DNA from: Lachnospiraceae bacterium UBA7182
GTDB lineage: Bacteria; Bacillota; Clostridia; Lachnospirales; Lachnospiraceae
Assembly (NCBI GenBank): GCA_002491115.1
Contig: DKVI01000110.1
Span: forward strand, 1 to 59,941
Direction of reading: 5' to 3'
Length of the DNA stretch: 59,941 nucleotides
This document shows, in pieces, positions 8,240 to 16,878 of this stretch. The notes below the pieces were generated by a model, which did not search any database, was not told the DNA's origin, and worked only from the letters and a program-made list of their open reading frames with translations. The translations under genes were made by a program, and so were the position numbers. The number at the start of each line of letters is the position of its first letter. Position 1 is the stretch's first letter.

Positions 8240-9016
8240 ATGAACATCATCGAAAAAATGAGACTGGACAACAAGAAGGGTTTTGTTACCGGCGCCGCAC
8301 GGGGCATCGGCAAATGTACAGCCACCGCTTTTGCAGAAGCGGGTGCGGACATCGCCATCGTGGATATGGACCTGCAGGAGGCTTTAGCCACTGCGCAGGA
8401 GATTGCGCAGGCTACCGGCCGCAAGGTGATTGCCCTCAAGTGTGATGTCACCGACGAGACACAGGTGCGGGATATGGTTAACGAGGTAGTCAGGCAGCTT
8501 GGAGGGTTGGACTTCTGTCATGCCAATGCCGGTATCTGCATCAATGCCCCCGCTGACGAGATGACCTATGGGCAGTGGAAGAAGAACCTTGATGTAAACC
8601 TCAACAGCGTCTTTTTGACGGACACCATCGCCGGTAAATATATGCTTGCCCATGGCGGCGGTTCCATCATCAACACAGCATCCATGTCTGCCCACATCGT
8701 CAATGTACCTCAGCCCCAGTGCGCCTACAACGCCTCCAAGGCAGGCGTCATCCAGCTCACCAAATCCCTGGCCATTGAGTGGGCTAAGAGGGGGGTGCGC
8801 GTCAACTCCATCAGCCCCGGTTACATCGGTACTGACCTGACTCTTTCTTCCGAAACACTCAAGCCTTTGATTGCCCAGTGGAACGCCATGGCGCCTATGG
8901 GCCGTTTAGGCAGGCCCGAAGAACTGGCATCCATCTGCGTGTATCTGGCCGGTGACACCAGCACCTTCACCACTGGTTCTGACTTCATTCTGGACGGCGC
9001 ATTCACCTGCTTCTAA
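8240..9016 (+). CDS. SDR family NAD(P)-dependent oxidoreductase
   Basis: 258 residues, a classical short-chain dehydrogenase. The cofactor loop TGAARGIG, the NAGI motif, the Ser of NTASMSA and the catalytic YNASK are all present, with SPGYIGT after the active site. Sequence style is closest to sugar or polyol dehydrogenases (sorbitol, mannitol, gluconate 5-dehydrogenase types). GGAGG at 8227-8231 fits the start at 8240 and excludes the in-frame ATG at 8225. It is the first gene of an operon with a GPH symporter and an EIIA protein, which suggests it oxidises or reduces the imported carbohydrate. The exact substrate is unknown. Confidence 0.9.
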   Translation: MNIIEKMRLDNKKGFVTGAARGIGKCTATAFAEAGADIAIVDMDLQEALATAQEIAQATGRKVIALKCDVTDETQVRDMVNEVVRQLGGLDFCHANAGICINAPADEMTYGQWKKNLDVNLNSVFLTDTIAGKYMLAHGGGSIINTASMSAHIVNVPQPQCAYNASKAGVIQLTKSLAIEWAKRGVRVNSISPGYIGTDLTLSSETLKPLIAQWNAMAPMGRLGRPEELASICVYLAGDTSTFTTGSDFILDGAFTCF

Positions 9017-9097
9017 GAAATCTGCTGATATACCGACAGGGGCGGCCTTAGATCAGCCGCTCCCTGTTTCAAAAATACGAAAGGAATGAATATATTT

Positions 9098-10477
9098 ATG
9101 AAAAGTAAGTGGGGTAAACGAATCGGATACGGAATCGGCGATCTGGGCTGTAATCTGGTGTTCAGTACCATGTCCTCCTACCTGTTGATTTTTTATACCG
9201 ATGTATTCGGAATCGCCGCTGCTGCGGCCGGAACTATGATGCTGGTAACAAAGCTGATTGACGCTGTCACCGACACCGCCATGGGTATGATCGTAGATAA
9301 GACCCACACCAGATGGGGACAGGGACGTCCCTACTTTGTAATCGGCGCAGTACCCTTCGCTGTGTTTACGGTACTCACTTTTATTGTTCCCGACCTGAGC
9401 GAAAGCGGCAAACTGATATGGGCTTATATAACGTACTGCCTGCTGTGTACTGCTTATACGATTGTCAATATCCCTTTGAATACTATCGTTCCCAGGCTGT
9501 CTTCCGACCCGAACGAGCGGAACATTCTGGTGACCACCCGCATGGTCTGCGCCCTGCTGGGTACCGCCGTTGTTATGTCCATCACAACCCCCTTCGTCAA
9601 GTTCGTGGGCGGCATTGTGGATCCCGGCATCGCTGACCCTTTCAAGAGTCCCAGGGCCTGGATCATAGTTATGGGCATCTATGGCGTGGCGGCCATGCTG
9701 ATCTTTTTCCTTACCTTCGCCAGCACAGAAGAAGTGGTTCCTCCGTCGGTCAAGAATGAGGATACATCCTTGAGAGAAAATATCAAGGCTATGACCGGCC
9801 AGGCGTGGCTGGTGATGATCTTTAACTTCCTGTATTTTGCTCTGTATGTGGTTCGCTCTACTACCGTGATCTATTTCTTCAAATACAACCTCCAGCGTGA
9901 GGATCTGGCTACCCTGGTGGGTTTCCTGGGAATCCTGTCAGGCCTGCCGATGCTGCTGTGCCTGCCCAGGCTGGAAGAAAAGTTTGGCAAGCGGAATATC
10001 CTGTTCCTGTCCGTGGCTGTCTATCTGGCGGGTAATGCCCTGATTCTGATCAATCAGGCTTCGGTTGCTTTCCAGCTCATCGGCCTGGTCATTACGGGCC
10101 TTGGCATCTACGGCATCTTCGGCACTGTATTCGCTATGCAGCCTGATGCCATTGACTATTCGGAGTGGAAGAAAAACCGCAGTATTTCCGGTACGATTGC
10201 CGCGTTCCAGGGTCTGTTTGTTAAGGCATCCATGGGGCTGGCCAGCTGGATTATCGGCCTGTACCTGGGTATGAACGGCTACAACGGCGATCTGTCTGCA
10301 CAATCCGTTTCAGCCCAGCAGAGTATCCAGTTCTGTTATATGTGGATTCCGGTTATTCTGTGCGTCCTGCTGGCGGTCACAAACGTTTTTTGGAAACTGG
10401 ATTCCTGTGCCGATGAGATGCGCACGGAGTTGGAGGCCCGCCGCAGAAAATTACAGGAACTGGTTGATAAATGGTAA
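9098..10477 (+). CDS. GPH family cation:sugar symporter (MelB-like MFS transporter)
   Basis: 459 residues with about 12 hydrophobic segments. The N-terminal WGKRIGYGIGDLGCNL and DVFGIAAAAAG, and the loop TDTAMGMIVDKTHTRWGQGRPY, are the signatures of the glycoside-pentoside-hexuronide:cation symporter family. It would import a glycoside, pentose or hexuronide with Na+ or H+. There is no C-terminal glucose-type IIA domain as in LacS, but a separate EIIA gene follows after 14 bases. The start at 9098 gives a 12-base gap to AAGGA; the ATG at 9086 touches the SD. Confidence 0.9.
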   Translation: MKSKWGKRIGYGIGDLGCNLVFSTMSSYLLIFYTDVFGIAAAAAGTMMLVTKLIDAVTDTAMGMIVDKTHTRWGQGRPYFVIGAVPFAVFTVLTFIVPDLSESGKLIWAYITYCLLCTAYTIVNIPLNTIVPRLSSDPNERNILVTTRMVCALLGTAVVMSITTPFVKFVGGIVDPGIADPFKSPRAWIIVMGIYGVAAMLIFFLTFASTEEVVPPSVKNEDTSLRENIKAMTGQAWLVMIFNFLYFALYVVRSTTVIYFFKYNLQREDLATLVGFLGILSGLPMLLCLPRLEEKFGKRNILFLSVAVYLAGNALILINQASVAFQLIGLVITGLGIYGIFGTVFAMQPDAIDYSEWKKNRSISGTIAAFQGLFVKASMGLASWIIGLYLGMNGYNGDLSAQSVSAQQSIQFCYMWIPVILCVLLAVTNVFWKLDSCADEMRTELEARRRKLQELVDKW

Positions 10478-10491
10478 TCAGGAGGTAATCT

Positions 10492-10983
10492 ATGAAAAAA
10501 TATATTTCAAAACTCGGACGCTTTCTGAATGAAAAGGCTGCTTCTGCGCCCGATGGCAGCATTTTGGAGAAGGAAAATATCGTCCTGAACTGCAAATCCG
10601 TTTCCCCCCAGGAAGCGATCCGTGCCTGTGGCAGACTGCTGCTTGAGAGCGGCTGCATTGAGGCGGACTATATTCAGGCCATGCTGGAACGGGACAAAAG
10701 AGATTCCGTAGCCGTTGGAAGCCATGCGGCCATTCCCCACGGCGACAAGGAAGCCCGCAGGTTTGTCCGGAAAACCGGTCTGGCAGTTATGACCTACCCT
10801 GACGGGATTGACTGGAATGGAGAGAAGGTCCGGCTGGTGATCGGTATCGCTTCCAGAGGCGAGGAACATCTGGAAATTCTCAAGCGCATTGCAGAGATCG
10901 CCCAGACTGAAGAGACCACGGATGCGCTGGTAGAACATACGACTGTGGAGGAACTGTACAGGAAACTGAATGGTCTGGCATGA
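10492..10983 (+). CDS. PTS fructose/mannitol-type EIIA domain protein, stand-alone
   Basis: 163 residues. The phosphorylatable His is in AAIPHGDKEA, the canonical site of mannitol-class EIIA, and the C-terminal IASRGEEHLEILKRIA also fits. The SD is a perfect AGGAGG. No EIIB, EIIC or HPr gene is in the window, and the neighbouring transporter is a symporter, not a PTS permease. It could serve as a phosphorylation-dependent regulator of the symporter or the regulon, or complement a PTS encoded elsewhere; neither can be told from sequence. The first 25 residues form a short extension before the domain. Confidence 0.88.
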   Translation: MKKYISKLGRFLNEKAASAPDGSILEKENIVLNCKSVSPQEAIRACGRLLLESGCIEADYIQAMLERDKRDSVAVGSHAAIPHGDKEARRFVRKTGLAVMTYPDGIDWNGEKVRLVIGIASRGEEHLEILKRIAEIAQTEETTDALVEHTTVEELYRKLNGLA

Positions 10984-11039
10984 GGCTTTGATTCTCTTCG
11001 GCGGATAAAATCTGCTGTTGAGGGAAAATAAAAGAGACA

Positions 11040-11068
11040 TTGATTTTCAGGGGCAAAAAGGATATACT
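11040..11068 (+). promoter_or_regulatory. Promoter of the metallo-hydrolase gene
   Basis: TTGATT at 11040-11045 and TATACT at 11063-11068 with a 17-base spacer, about 75 bases before the start codon. No clear terminator separates it from the EIIA gene. Confidence 0.6.
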
Positions 11069-11144
11069 CTCTGTGTGGAAAGGATGCCTGACTGCATGTT
11101 TAGATGCTGCATGGGTGTCTTTCGCAGAAAGACGGGGTATAAAC

Positions 11145-11840
11145 ATGAAGATAACTTTTATTTTTCACAGCAGTTTTGCGGTAGAATTAGAAGAAAGCGT
11201 TCTGATATTTGACTATTATGGGGAAGAAAAGCTTCCTGTTCTGCCAAAGGGCAAGCAGGTCTTTTTCCTGAACAGCCACGGACATCCGGATCATTTTCAG
11301 CGTAAAATTCTGGCGCTGAAGGAAGAATACCCTTCTGCGGAGTATATTCTGTCGAGGGATATCCGTTTTCGCCCGGAAGAGAAAAAAGACTGGATTCACC
11401 GTGTAAAACCAGGGGGAGAATTAAAGACGGCTCCTCTTGTGGTCAGGACGCTTCGCTCCACGGACTTGGGCGTGGCCTTTATCGTTGAGACGGAAGGAAA
11501 AAGAATCTATCACGCGGGGGATTTAAACTGGTGGCATTGGGAAGGGGAAGACAAAGCCTGGAACAACAATATGGCCGCCAATTATAAAAAAGAAGCGGAC
11601 AAGTTAAGCGGGGTCTTTTTTGACGCCGCTTTTGTTCCGCTGGACCCGCGGCTTGGGGACGCCTATTACCTGGGTATGCAGTATTTTCTTAAGAAAGCGG
11701 ACGCCGCCTGCATATTTCCCATGCATATGTGGGAGAAATATGACATATGCGACAGACTTAAAAAGGACGGTTATTTAAATGACATATCCGGCCGCTTTTA
11801 TCCTGTCGAATATCCGGGACAAACATGGGAGATTTCATAG
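11145..11840 (+). CDS. MBL fold metallo-hydrolase (UlaG-like)
   Basis: 231 residues. The metal-binding motif reads SHGHPDHF near residue 45, followed by YHAGDLNWWHW and a late PMHMWEKYD histidine. This pattern fits the UlaG/RNase Z-like branch of metallo-beta-lactamase-fold hydrolases. The start MKITFIFHSS is chosen because it opens directly into the first beta strand; the open frame extends upstream to 11040, but that part overlaps the promoter and carries no domain. The ribosome site (ACGGGG) is weak. The substrate is unknown. Confidence 0.85.
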   Translation: MKITFIFHSSFAVELEESVLIFDYYGEEKLPVLPKGKQVFFLNSHGHPDHFQRKILALKEEYPSAEYILSRDIRFRPEEKKDWIHRVKPGGELKTAPLVVRTLRSTDLGVAFIVETEGKRIYHAGDLNWWHWEGEDKAWNNNMAANYKKEADKLSGVFFDAAFVPLDPRLGDAYYLGMQYFLKKADAACIFPMHMWEKYDICDRLKKDGYLNDISGRFYPVEYPGQTWEIS

Positions 11841-11868
11841 AAAGAACAGCCTTTTTGCGCAGAAAATC

Positions 11869-11897
11869 TTGCACCTGCCAAAAGGGTATGATATGAT
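11869..11897 (+). promoter_or_regulatory. Promoter of the alaS leader
   Basis: TTGCAC at 11869-11874 and TATGAT at 11892-11897 with a 17-base spacer. Transcription would begin near 11904, leaving a leader of about 145 bases. Confidence 0.75.
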
Positions 11898-11903
11898 GAA
11901 AAA

Positions 11904-12050
11904 CGTGTAGCTGCGGAAGTGTAAAACAGCAACGGAACGGACAATGCCCGAGAGGATTTACGGACGCGTTTTTTGCGGCCGGAAATGCTCTCAGAACAGG
12001 GGCATTGGGAGTGGAGTTGCGGAACTACCAATAGGAGGATATAGAATAGG
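11904..12050 (+). ncRNA. Structured 5' leader of alaS, unidentified class
   Basis: The leader can fold into a long irregular hairpin. CAATGCCC (11942-11949) pairs with GGGCATTG (12000-12007), GAGAG (11950-11954) with CTCTC (11988-11992), and 11956-11963 with 11979-11986, capped by a CGC/GCG stem with a T-rich loop. A closing stem GCAAC (11929-11933) with GTTGC (12016-12020) encloses a symmetrical purine-rich bubble of eight bases per side. GCTG (11910-11913) can pair with CAGC (11927-11930) instead, giving a competing conformation. The T-box consensus AGGGTGGNACCGCG was not found and no terminator stem is present. It may control alaS translation, or be a separate small RNA with 6S-like layout; both are inference. 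Confidence 0.4.
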
Positions 12051-14690
12051 ATGAAAGAATATGGTGTAAATGAACTTCGCAGGATGTTCCTTGATTTCTT
12101 TGAAAGTAAAGGGCATCTGGTGATGAAAAGTTTTTCTCTTGTTCCCCATAATGACAAGAGCCTGCTTTTGATCAATTCCGGCATGGCGCCTTTAAAGCCG
12201 TATTTTACCGGGGCGGAGATTCCGCCAAGAAGGCGTGTGGCGACCTGCCAGAAGTGCATCCGTACAGGAGATATTGAGAATGTGGGAAAGACTGCCCGCC
12301 ATGGAACCTTCTTTGAGATGCTGGGCAATTTTTCTTTTGGAGATTATTTTAAGGATGAAGCCATCCACTGGACCTGGGAATTTCTGACCGAAGTGGTGGG
12401 CTTGGAGCCGGACCGCCTGTATCCGTCGGTCTATCTGGACGACGACGAGGCATTTGATATCTGGAATCAAAAGATCGGTATTCCGGCGGAACGTATTTTC
12501 CGTTTCGGGAAAGAGGATAATTTCTGGGAGCATGGGGCAGGACCCTGCGGGCCCTGTTCGGAAGTTTATTATGACCGGGGCGAGGAATACGGCTGCGGCA
12601 AACCGGACTGTACGGTAGGCTGCGACTGCGACCGTTATATGGAAATCTGGAATAATGTGTTTACCCAGTTTGACAATGACGGGGACAACCATTACACAGA
12701 ACTGACTCAGAAGAATATCGACACAGGTATGGGCCTGGAGCGTCTGGCGGTGGTGGTGCAGAAAGTGGATTCCATTTTTGATGTGGACACGGTGCGCGCG
12801 CTGCGGGACAAGGTATGCGAATACGCCCGCTGTGAATATAAAAAAGACGAAAATAAAGACGTATCCATCCGCCTGATCACCGACCATATCCGTTCGGCGA
12901 CCTTTATGATCTCCGACGGTATCATGCCGGCCAATGTGGGCAGAGGGTATGTACTCCGCCGCCTGATCCGCCGCGCGGCCCGCCATGGACGCCTTCTGGG
13001 GATCGAAGGAAAATTTCTGGCGAAGCTTTCCGAGACGGTCATTGAGGGCTCCAGAGACGGATATCCGGAGCTGGATGAGAAGAAAGATTTTATCTTTAAA
13101 GTGCTGACCCAGGAAGAGGACAAGTTTAATAAGACCATCGACCAGGGATTAAGCATCCTGGCACAGATGGAAGAGTCCATGAAAGCGGCGGGCAAAAAGA
13201 CGCTGCCGGGCGTGGACGCTTTTAAATTATATGATACTTATGGATTCCCGCTGGATCTGACAAAAGAGATCCTGGAAGAAAAGGGGTATGATATCGACGA
13301 AGAAGGCTTTAAAGTCTGCATGGAGGAACAGAGAAAGCAGGCCCAGGAGTCCCGTGAGACGACCAACTATATGGGCGCGGACGCCACGGTCTATGACGGG
13401 ATTGACGCTTCGGTGACCACGGAGTTTACGGGTTACGATTCGCTTGAAGGGAAATCGAAGATCACGGTGCTGACCACGGATACGGAGCTTACGGAGGCGC
13501 TTTCCGACGGCCAGGTGGGAACGGTATTTGTGGAAAAGACGCCTTTCTATGCCACCATGGGCGGCCAGCAGGGAGACAAAGGCGTGATCATCTGCGGCGA
13601 CGCTGTTTTTGCGGTGGAAGATACCATCAAACTTTTAGGCGGTAAAGTGGGCCATGTGGGCCGTATGACCGCCGGCATGATCAAGACAGGAGATGCGGTA
13701 TCTCTGAAAGTGGATGAGGCAGGGCGTAAGGATACCTGCAAAAATCACAGTGCGACCCATTTGCTTCAGAAGGCTTTGAAGCTTGTGCTGGGCAACCATG
13801 TGGAACAGAAGGGCTCTCTGGTAACGCCGGACCGTCTGCGTTTTGACTTTGCCCACTTCCAGCCCATGACGGCGGAAGAACTGGAAAAAGTGGAAGCTAT
13901 GGTCAATGAGCAGATTCAGTCTTCTCTTCCGGTAGTCACACAGATCATGAATCTGGAAGATGCGAAAAAGAGCGGTGCCATGGCGCTGTTCGATGAAAAA
14001 TACGCAGAAGATGTCCGGGTGGTATCTATGGGAGATTTCTCCAAAGAGCTGTGCGGCGGTACCCATGTGCAGAATACAGGACTGATCACCGCTTTTAAGA
14101 TTGTATCCGAGTCCGGTATCGCGGCCGGTGTGCGCAGGATTGAAGCATTGACAGGAGACGGCGTATTTGCCTATTACAGGGAACAGGAAACAGAGCTTTT
14201 GCAGGCAGCAAAGCTGTTAAAAACCACTGCTTCGTCTGTGACAGAAAAGATCGGACATCTCCTGGCGCAGGTAAAAGAGCTTCAGAGTGAAAATGAGGCG
14301 CTCAAAAGCAGGGCGGCCAAAGACGCTCTGGGAGACGTGATGGATCAGGTTAAAGAGATTAAAGGCGTGAAAGTCCTGGCCGCGAAAGTGGAAGGCGTGG
14401 ATATGAACGGCTTAAGAGATCTTGGTGATCAGCTGAAAGAGAAGCTGGGAGAAGGTGTCGTGCTTCTGGCATCCGTGACCGACGGCAGGGTAAGCCTGAT
14501 GGCTACCGCCACGGATCAGGCCATGAAAGCGGGCGCTCATGCGGGCAACCTGATCAAGGCCATCGCATCCCTCGTAGGAGGGGGCGGAGGCGGACGTCCG
14601 AATATGGCGCAGGCAGGCGGTAAAAATCCGGCCGGAATCGACGAGGCGATTCAAAAAGCGCTGGAGACAGTAGAGTCCCAAATTAAATAA
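12051..14690 (+). CDS. alaS: Alanine--tRNA ligase
   Basis: 879 residues, full length for AlaRS. It charges tRNA-Ala and edits mischarged Ser or Gly. The N-terminal catalytic core begins with the conserved ELRRMFLDFFESKGH and carries PLKPYFTG and RVATCQKCIRTGDIENVG; the editing domain has HSATHLLQKAL and the zinc site CGGTHV; the C-Ala domain ends with a Gly-rich stretch (VGGGGGGRP) typical of the family. A coiled segment lies around residues 725-760. GGAGG lies 12 bases before the ATG. The gene sits behind a structured leader. Confidence 0.98.
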   Translation: MKEYGVNELRRMFLDFFESKGHLVMKSFSLVPHNDKSLLLINSGMAPLKPYFTGAEIPPRRRVATCQKCIRTGDIENVGKTARHGTFFEMLGNFSFGDYFKDEAIHWTWEFLTEVVGLEPDRLYPSVYLDDDEAFDIWNQKIGIPAERIFRFGKEDNFWEHGAGPCGPCSEVYYDRGEEYGCGKPDCTVGCDCDRYMEIWNNVFTQFDNDGDNHYTELTQKNIDTGMGLERLAVVVQKVDSIFDVDTVRALRDKVCEYARCEYKKDENKDVSIRLITDHIRSATFMISDGIMPANVGRGYVLRRLIRRAARHGRLLGIEGKFLAKLSETVIEGSRDGYPELDEKKDFIFKVLTQEEDKFNKTIDQGLSILAQMEESMKAAGKKTLPGVDAFKLYDTYGFPLDLTKEILEEKGYDIDEEGFKVCMEEQRKQAQESRETTNYMGADATVYDGIDASVTTEFTGYDSLEGKSKITVLTTDTELTEALSDGQVGTVFVEKTPFYATMGGQQGDKGVIICGDAVFAVEDTIKLLGGKVGHVGRMTAGMIKTGDAVSLKVDEAGRKDTCKNHSATHLLQKALKLVLGNHVEQKGSLVTPDRLRFDFAHFQPMTAEELEKVEAMVNEQIQSSLPVVTQIMNLEDAKKSGAMALFDEKYAEDVRVVSMGDFSKELCGGTHVQNTGLITAFKIVSESGIAAGVRRIEALTGDGVFAYYREQETELLQAAKLLKTTASSVTEKIGHLLAQVKELQSENEALKSRAAKDALGDVMDQVKEIKGVKVLAAKVEGVDMNGLRDLGDQLKEKLGEGVVLLASVTDGRVSLMATATDQAMKAGAHAGNLIKAIASLVGGGGGGRPNMAQAGGKNPAGIDEAIQKALETVESQIK

Positions 14691-14715
14691 AATATAAAAT
14701 AAAATAAAAAAGTTA

Positions 14716-14744
14716 TTGACAAAAGATGCCGTGATACCTATAAT
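14716..14744 (+). promoter_or_regulatory. Consensus promoter of rpsU
   Basis: TTGACA at 14716-14721 and TATAAT at 14739-14744 with a 17-base spacer, a full match to the vegetative consensus. Confidence 0.9.
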
Positions 14745-14770
14745 GTTCGTAGTGCAATAAAATACCCAGA

Positions 14771-14798
14771 CAGTTGTATTTGGCACAATAAGCAACTG
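14771..14798 (+). promoter_or_regulatory. Leader hairpin abutting the rpsU ribosome site
   Basis: CAGTTGTATT (14771-14780) pairs with AATA and CAACTG (14787-14798, two-base bulge), and the SD GGAGGGAGG begins immediately after. A hairpin in this place could mediate autogenous control by S21, but no protein-binding consensus is known to me here. Confidence 0.45.
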
Positions 14799-14820
14799 GA
14801 GGGAGGTTAGGTGTGATACT

Positions 14821-14997
14821 ATGTCAAACGTGATCGTTAAAGAAAACGAAACTTTGGATAGCGCATTGCGCCGTTTCAAACGAAACTGTGCAAAGGCTGG
14901 AATCCAGCAGGAAATCCGTAAAAGAGAGCATTACGAGAAGCCGAGTGTAAAGCGCAAGAAAAAATCCGAAGCAGCTAGGAAGCGTAAATATAACTAA
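14821..14997 (+). CDS. rpsU: 30S ribosomal protein S21
   Basis: 58 residues, very basic. The sequence opens with MSNVIVKENETLDSALRRFK and ends with KSEAARKRKYN, the standard S21 pattern of Firmicutes. S21 sits near the 3' end of 16S rRNA and aids start-site recognition. It has its own consensus promoter and is followed by a terminator, so it is monocistronic. Confidence 0.97.
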   Translation: MSNVIVKENETLDSALRRFKRNCAKAGIQQEIRKREHYEKPSVKRKKKSEAARKRKYN

Positions 14998-15009
14998 AAT
15001 TGTGCAGCG

Positions 15010-15040
15010 ATGCCTTGACTGTAAAGTCAAGGCATTTCTT
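15010..15040 (+). terminator. Terminator of rpsU
   Basis: A perfect 11-bp stem (15010-15020 with 15025-15035) with a GTAA loop and a short T-rich tail. The next gene's SD lies a few bases downstream. Confidence 0.8.
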
Positions 15041-15053
15041 AGTTAGGAGAAAG

Positions 15054-15539
15054 ATGAACAGTATACTGAAAGCACTGTTAAACAATAAGATACTCATGTG
15101 CGGCGCCTGCGGCTGGGCGGCCGCGCAGGTGATCAAGACGATTATTTATGCGTGGATGCACAGAGGAATCCGCTGGGAGCGCCTGGTGGGAGACGGCGGG
15201 ATGCCCAGCGGTCATTCCGCCACAGTCAGTGCCATGGCATCGGCGTCCGCTTTTGTCTATGGATTTTCGTCTTTTGAGTTTGCGGTCACTTGTATGCTGG
15301 CGATCATTGTCATGCATGATGCCATGGGTGTCCGAATGGAGACCGGACGCCAGGGAAAAGTGCTCAACGAAATGATTGACTTTTTCCGTACAGAGGGATT
15401 TGTAGAAGCATTTAAAAAAAATGACAGGATGTACGAGTTCTGGGAAGCAAGTTTAAAGGAACTGGTTGGTCATACACCGCTTCAGGTGACGGCCGGCTGC
15501 ATGCTGGGAATCCTGATTGCCTGCCTGATGCTGCTGTAA
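15054..15539 (+). CDS. Divergent PAP2 family membrane protein (YuiD-like)
   Basis: 161 residues with several hydrophobic helices. The stretch GGMPSGHSATVSAMA and the later MHDAMGVRMETGRQ are signatures of the divergent PAP2 family (formerly DUF212), whose members are predicted membrane phosphatases. The start at 15054 follows TAGGAG; upstream in-frame codons lie inside the rpsU terminator. Substrate unknown. Confidence 0.88.
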   Translation: MNSILKALLNNKILMCGACGWAAAQVIKTIIYAWMHRGIRWERLVGDGGMPSGHSATVSAMASASAFVYGFSSFEFAVTCMLAIIVMHDAMGVRMETGRQGKVLNEMIDFFRTEGFVEAFKKNDRMYEFWEASLKELVGHTPLQVTAGCMLGILIACLMLL

Positions 15540-15632
15540 GAAAAATCAAAAGCTTCGGCAGCCGGTTTCGGACATATTTTTTGGATTAGAAGGAAAAAAC
15601 GCCGCATATATATAGTCCAAAGGGACTTTGAG

Positions 15633-16850
15633 GTGATTTTTCTGAAAAAACTGTGTGTGTTCACACTGGCATTTATACTGCTTTTCTCCCCTTCTTCTGT
15701 ATATGCGCAGGAAGCGGGGAGTGCAGTTAAGGAGGAAACAAAAGAGGAATCTTTTTCGGAAAACCAGGTGGCGGCGGAAGTGGCGGCGCCTCATGCGCTT
15801 TTGATGGAGGTGTCTACAGGGACAGTTCTGATGGCGAAGGCAGCGGATGAGAAGCTCCATCCTGCCAGCGTAACCAAGATTATGACCATGCTTTTGATTT
15901 TGGAGGCGGTGGAGGCAGGCAAAATCTCTTTGTCGGATACGGTAACCGTATCGGAGCATGCGGCGTCCATGGGCGGTTCACAGGTGTATTTGGAACCATA
16001 TGAGACGCAGACGGCAGATACTATGTTAAAATGTATCGCAGTGGCCAGTGCCAATGACGCCTGTGTGGCTATGGCAGAGCATATAAGCGGCAGCGAAGGA
16101 GATTTTGTTAAACAGATGAATACCCGGGCCAAAGAGCTCGGCATGACGAATACAAATTTTGTCAACTGCTGCGGACTGGATGACGACGCGCATCTGACCA
16201 CTGCCAGGGATGTGGCGCTTATGTCCAGGGAACTCCTCCTGAACCATCCCAGGATTCATGAATACTGTACCATCTGGATGGATACGATCATACATACCAC
16301 CGCCAGAGGAAGCTCCGAGTTTGGTCTGTCCAATACAAACAAGCTGATCAAACAATATGAATATGCCACGGGACTTAAGACCGGTTTTACCAGCGTGGCG
16401 GGTTTCTGCGTATCGGCCAGCGCCAAAAAGGATAATATTGAGCTGATCGCGGTTGTTATGGGCGGCGCGGATTCCAAGAGCCGGTTTCAGGATGCCATTA
16501 CATTGCTGAACAGCGGTTTTGCCTGCTGCAGTCTGTACAAAGATGAAGACAGGCTGCCGCTTCCGGAACTTGCGGTATCAGGGGGTGTGTCAGACAGCGT
16601 TCCTCTGGAATATGAGGAAGACTTTTCCTATGTGGCCACCGACGGCAGTAATCTTCTGGATATAGAACGCACGCTGGAACTTCCCGAGGAATTGAAAGCA
16701 CCTGTGAAAAAAGGCAGTTATGTTGGCCGTGTGGTCTATGCGCTGAATAAAAAGGAGATCGGCTCCACCCAGATTCTGACGGCGGGCGCTGTGGAGCAGG
16801 CAGGATACAAAGATTATTTACGGCAGACATTCCGGATGTTTTTGCTGTGA
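15633..16850 (+). CDS. D-alanyl-D-alanine carboxypeptidase, DacF-like (S11)
   Basis: 405 residues. An N-terminal signal peptide (KKLCVFTLAFILLFSPSSVYA) is followed by the penicillin-binding catalytic set: SVTK (SxxK), SAND (SxN) and LKTG (KTG), then a beta-rich C-terminal domain and a terminal hydrophobic segment that may anchor it. It trims the terminal D-Ala from peptidoglycan pentapeptides. The start is GTG at 15633 with AAAGGGA seven bases upstream. Its nearness to other sporulation-type genes suggests DacF, but the vegetative paralog DacA cannot be excluded. Confidence 0.9.
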   Translation: MIFLKKLCVFTLAFILLFSPSSVYAQEAGSAVKEETKEESFSENQVAAEVAAPHALLMEVSTGTVLMAKAADEKLHPASVTKIMTMLLILEAVEAGKISLSDTVTVSEHAASMGGSQVYLEPYETQTADTMLKCIAVASANDACVAMAEHISGSEGDFVKQMNTRAKELGMTNTNFVNCCGLDDDAHLTTARDVALMSRELLLNHPRIHEYCTIWMDTIIHTTARGSSEFGLSNTNKLIKQYEYATGLKTGFTSVAGFCVSASAKKDNIELIAVVMGGADSKSRFQDAITLLNSGFACCSLYKDEDRLPLPELAVSGGVSDSVPLEYEEDFSYVATDGSNLLDIERTLELPEELKAPVKKGSYVGRVVYALNKKEIGSTQILTAGAVEQAGYKDYLRQTFRMFLL

Positions 16851-16878
16851 CAAAGAGGGTTTTAATATAGAGACGGCT

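Noticed and set aside
11904..12050. T-box riboswitch before alaS
   Set aside because: No AGGGTGGNACCGCG core and no terminator/antiterminator pair could be found.
12192..12986. 264-codon open frame antisense to alaS
   Set aside because: It is a by-product of codon bias in alaS, with no SD, no domain and low-complexity composition.
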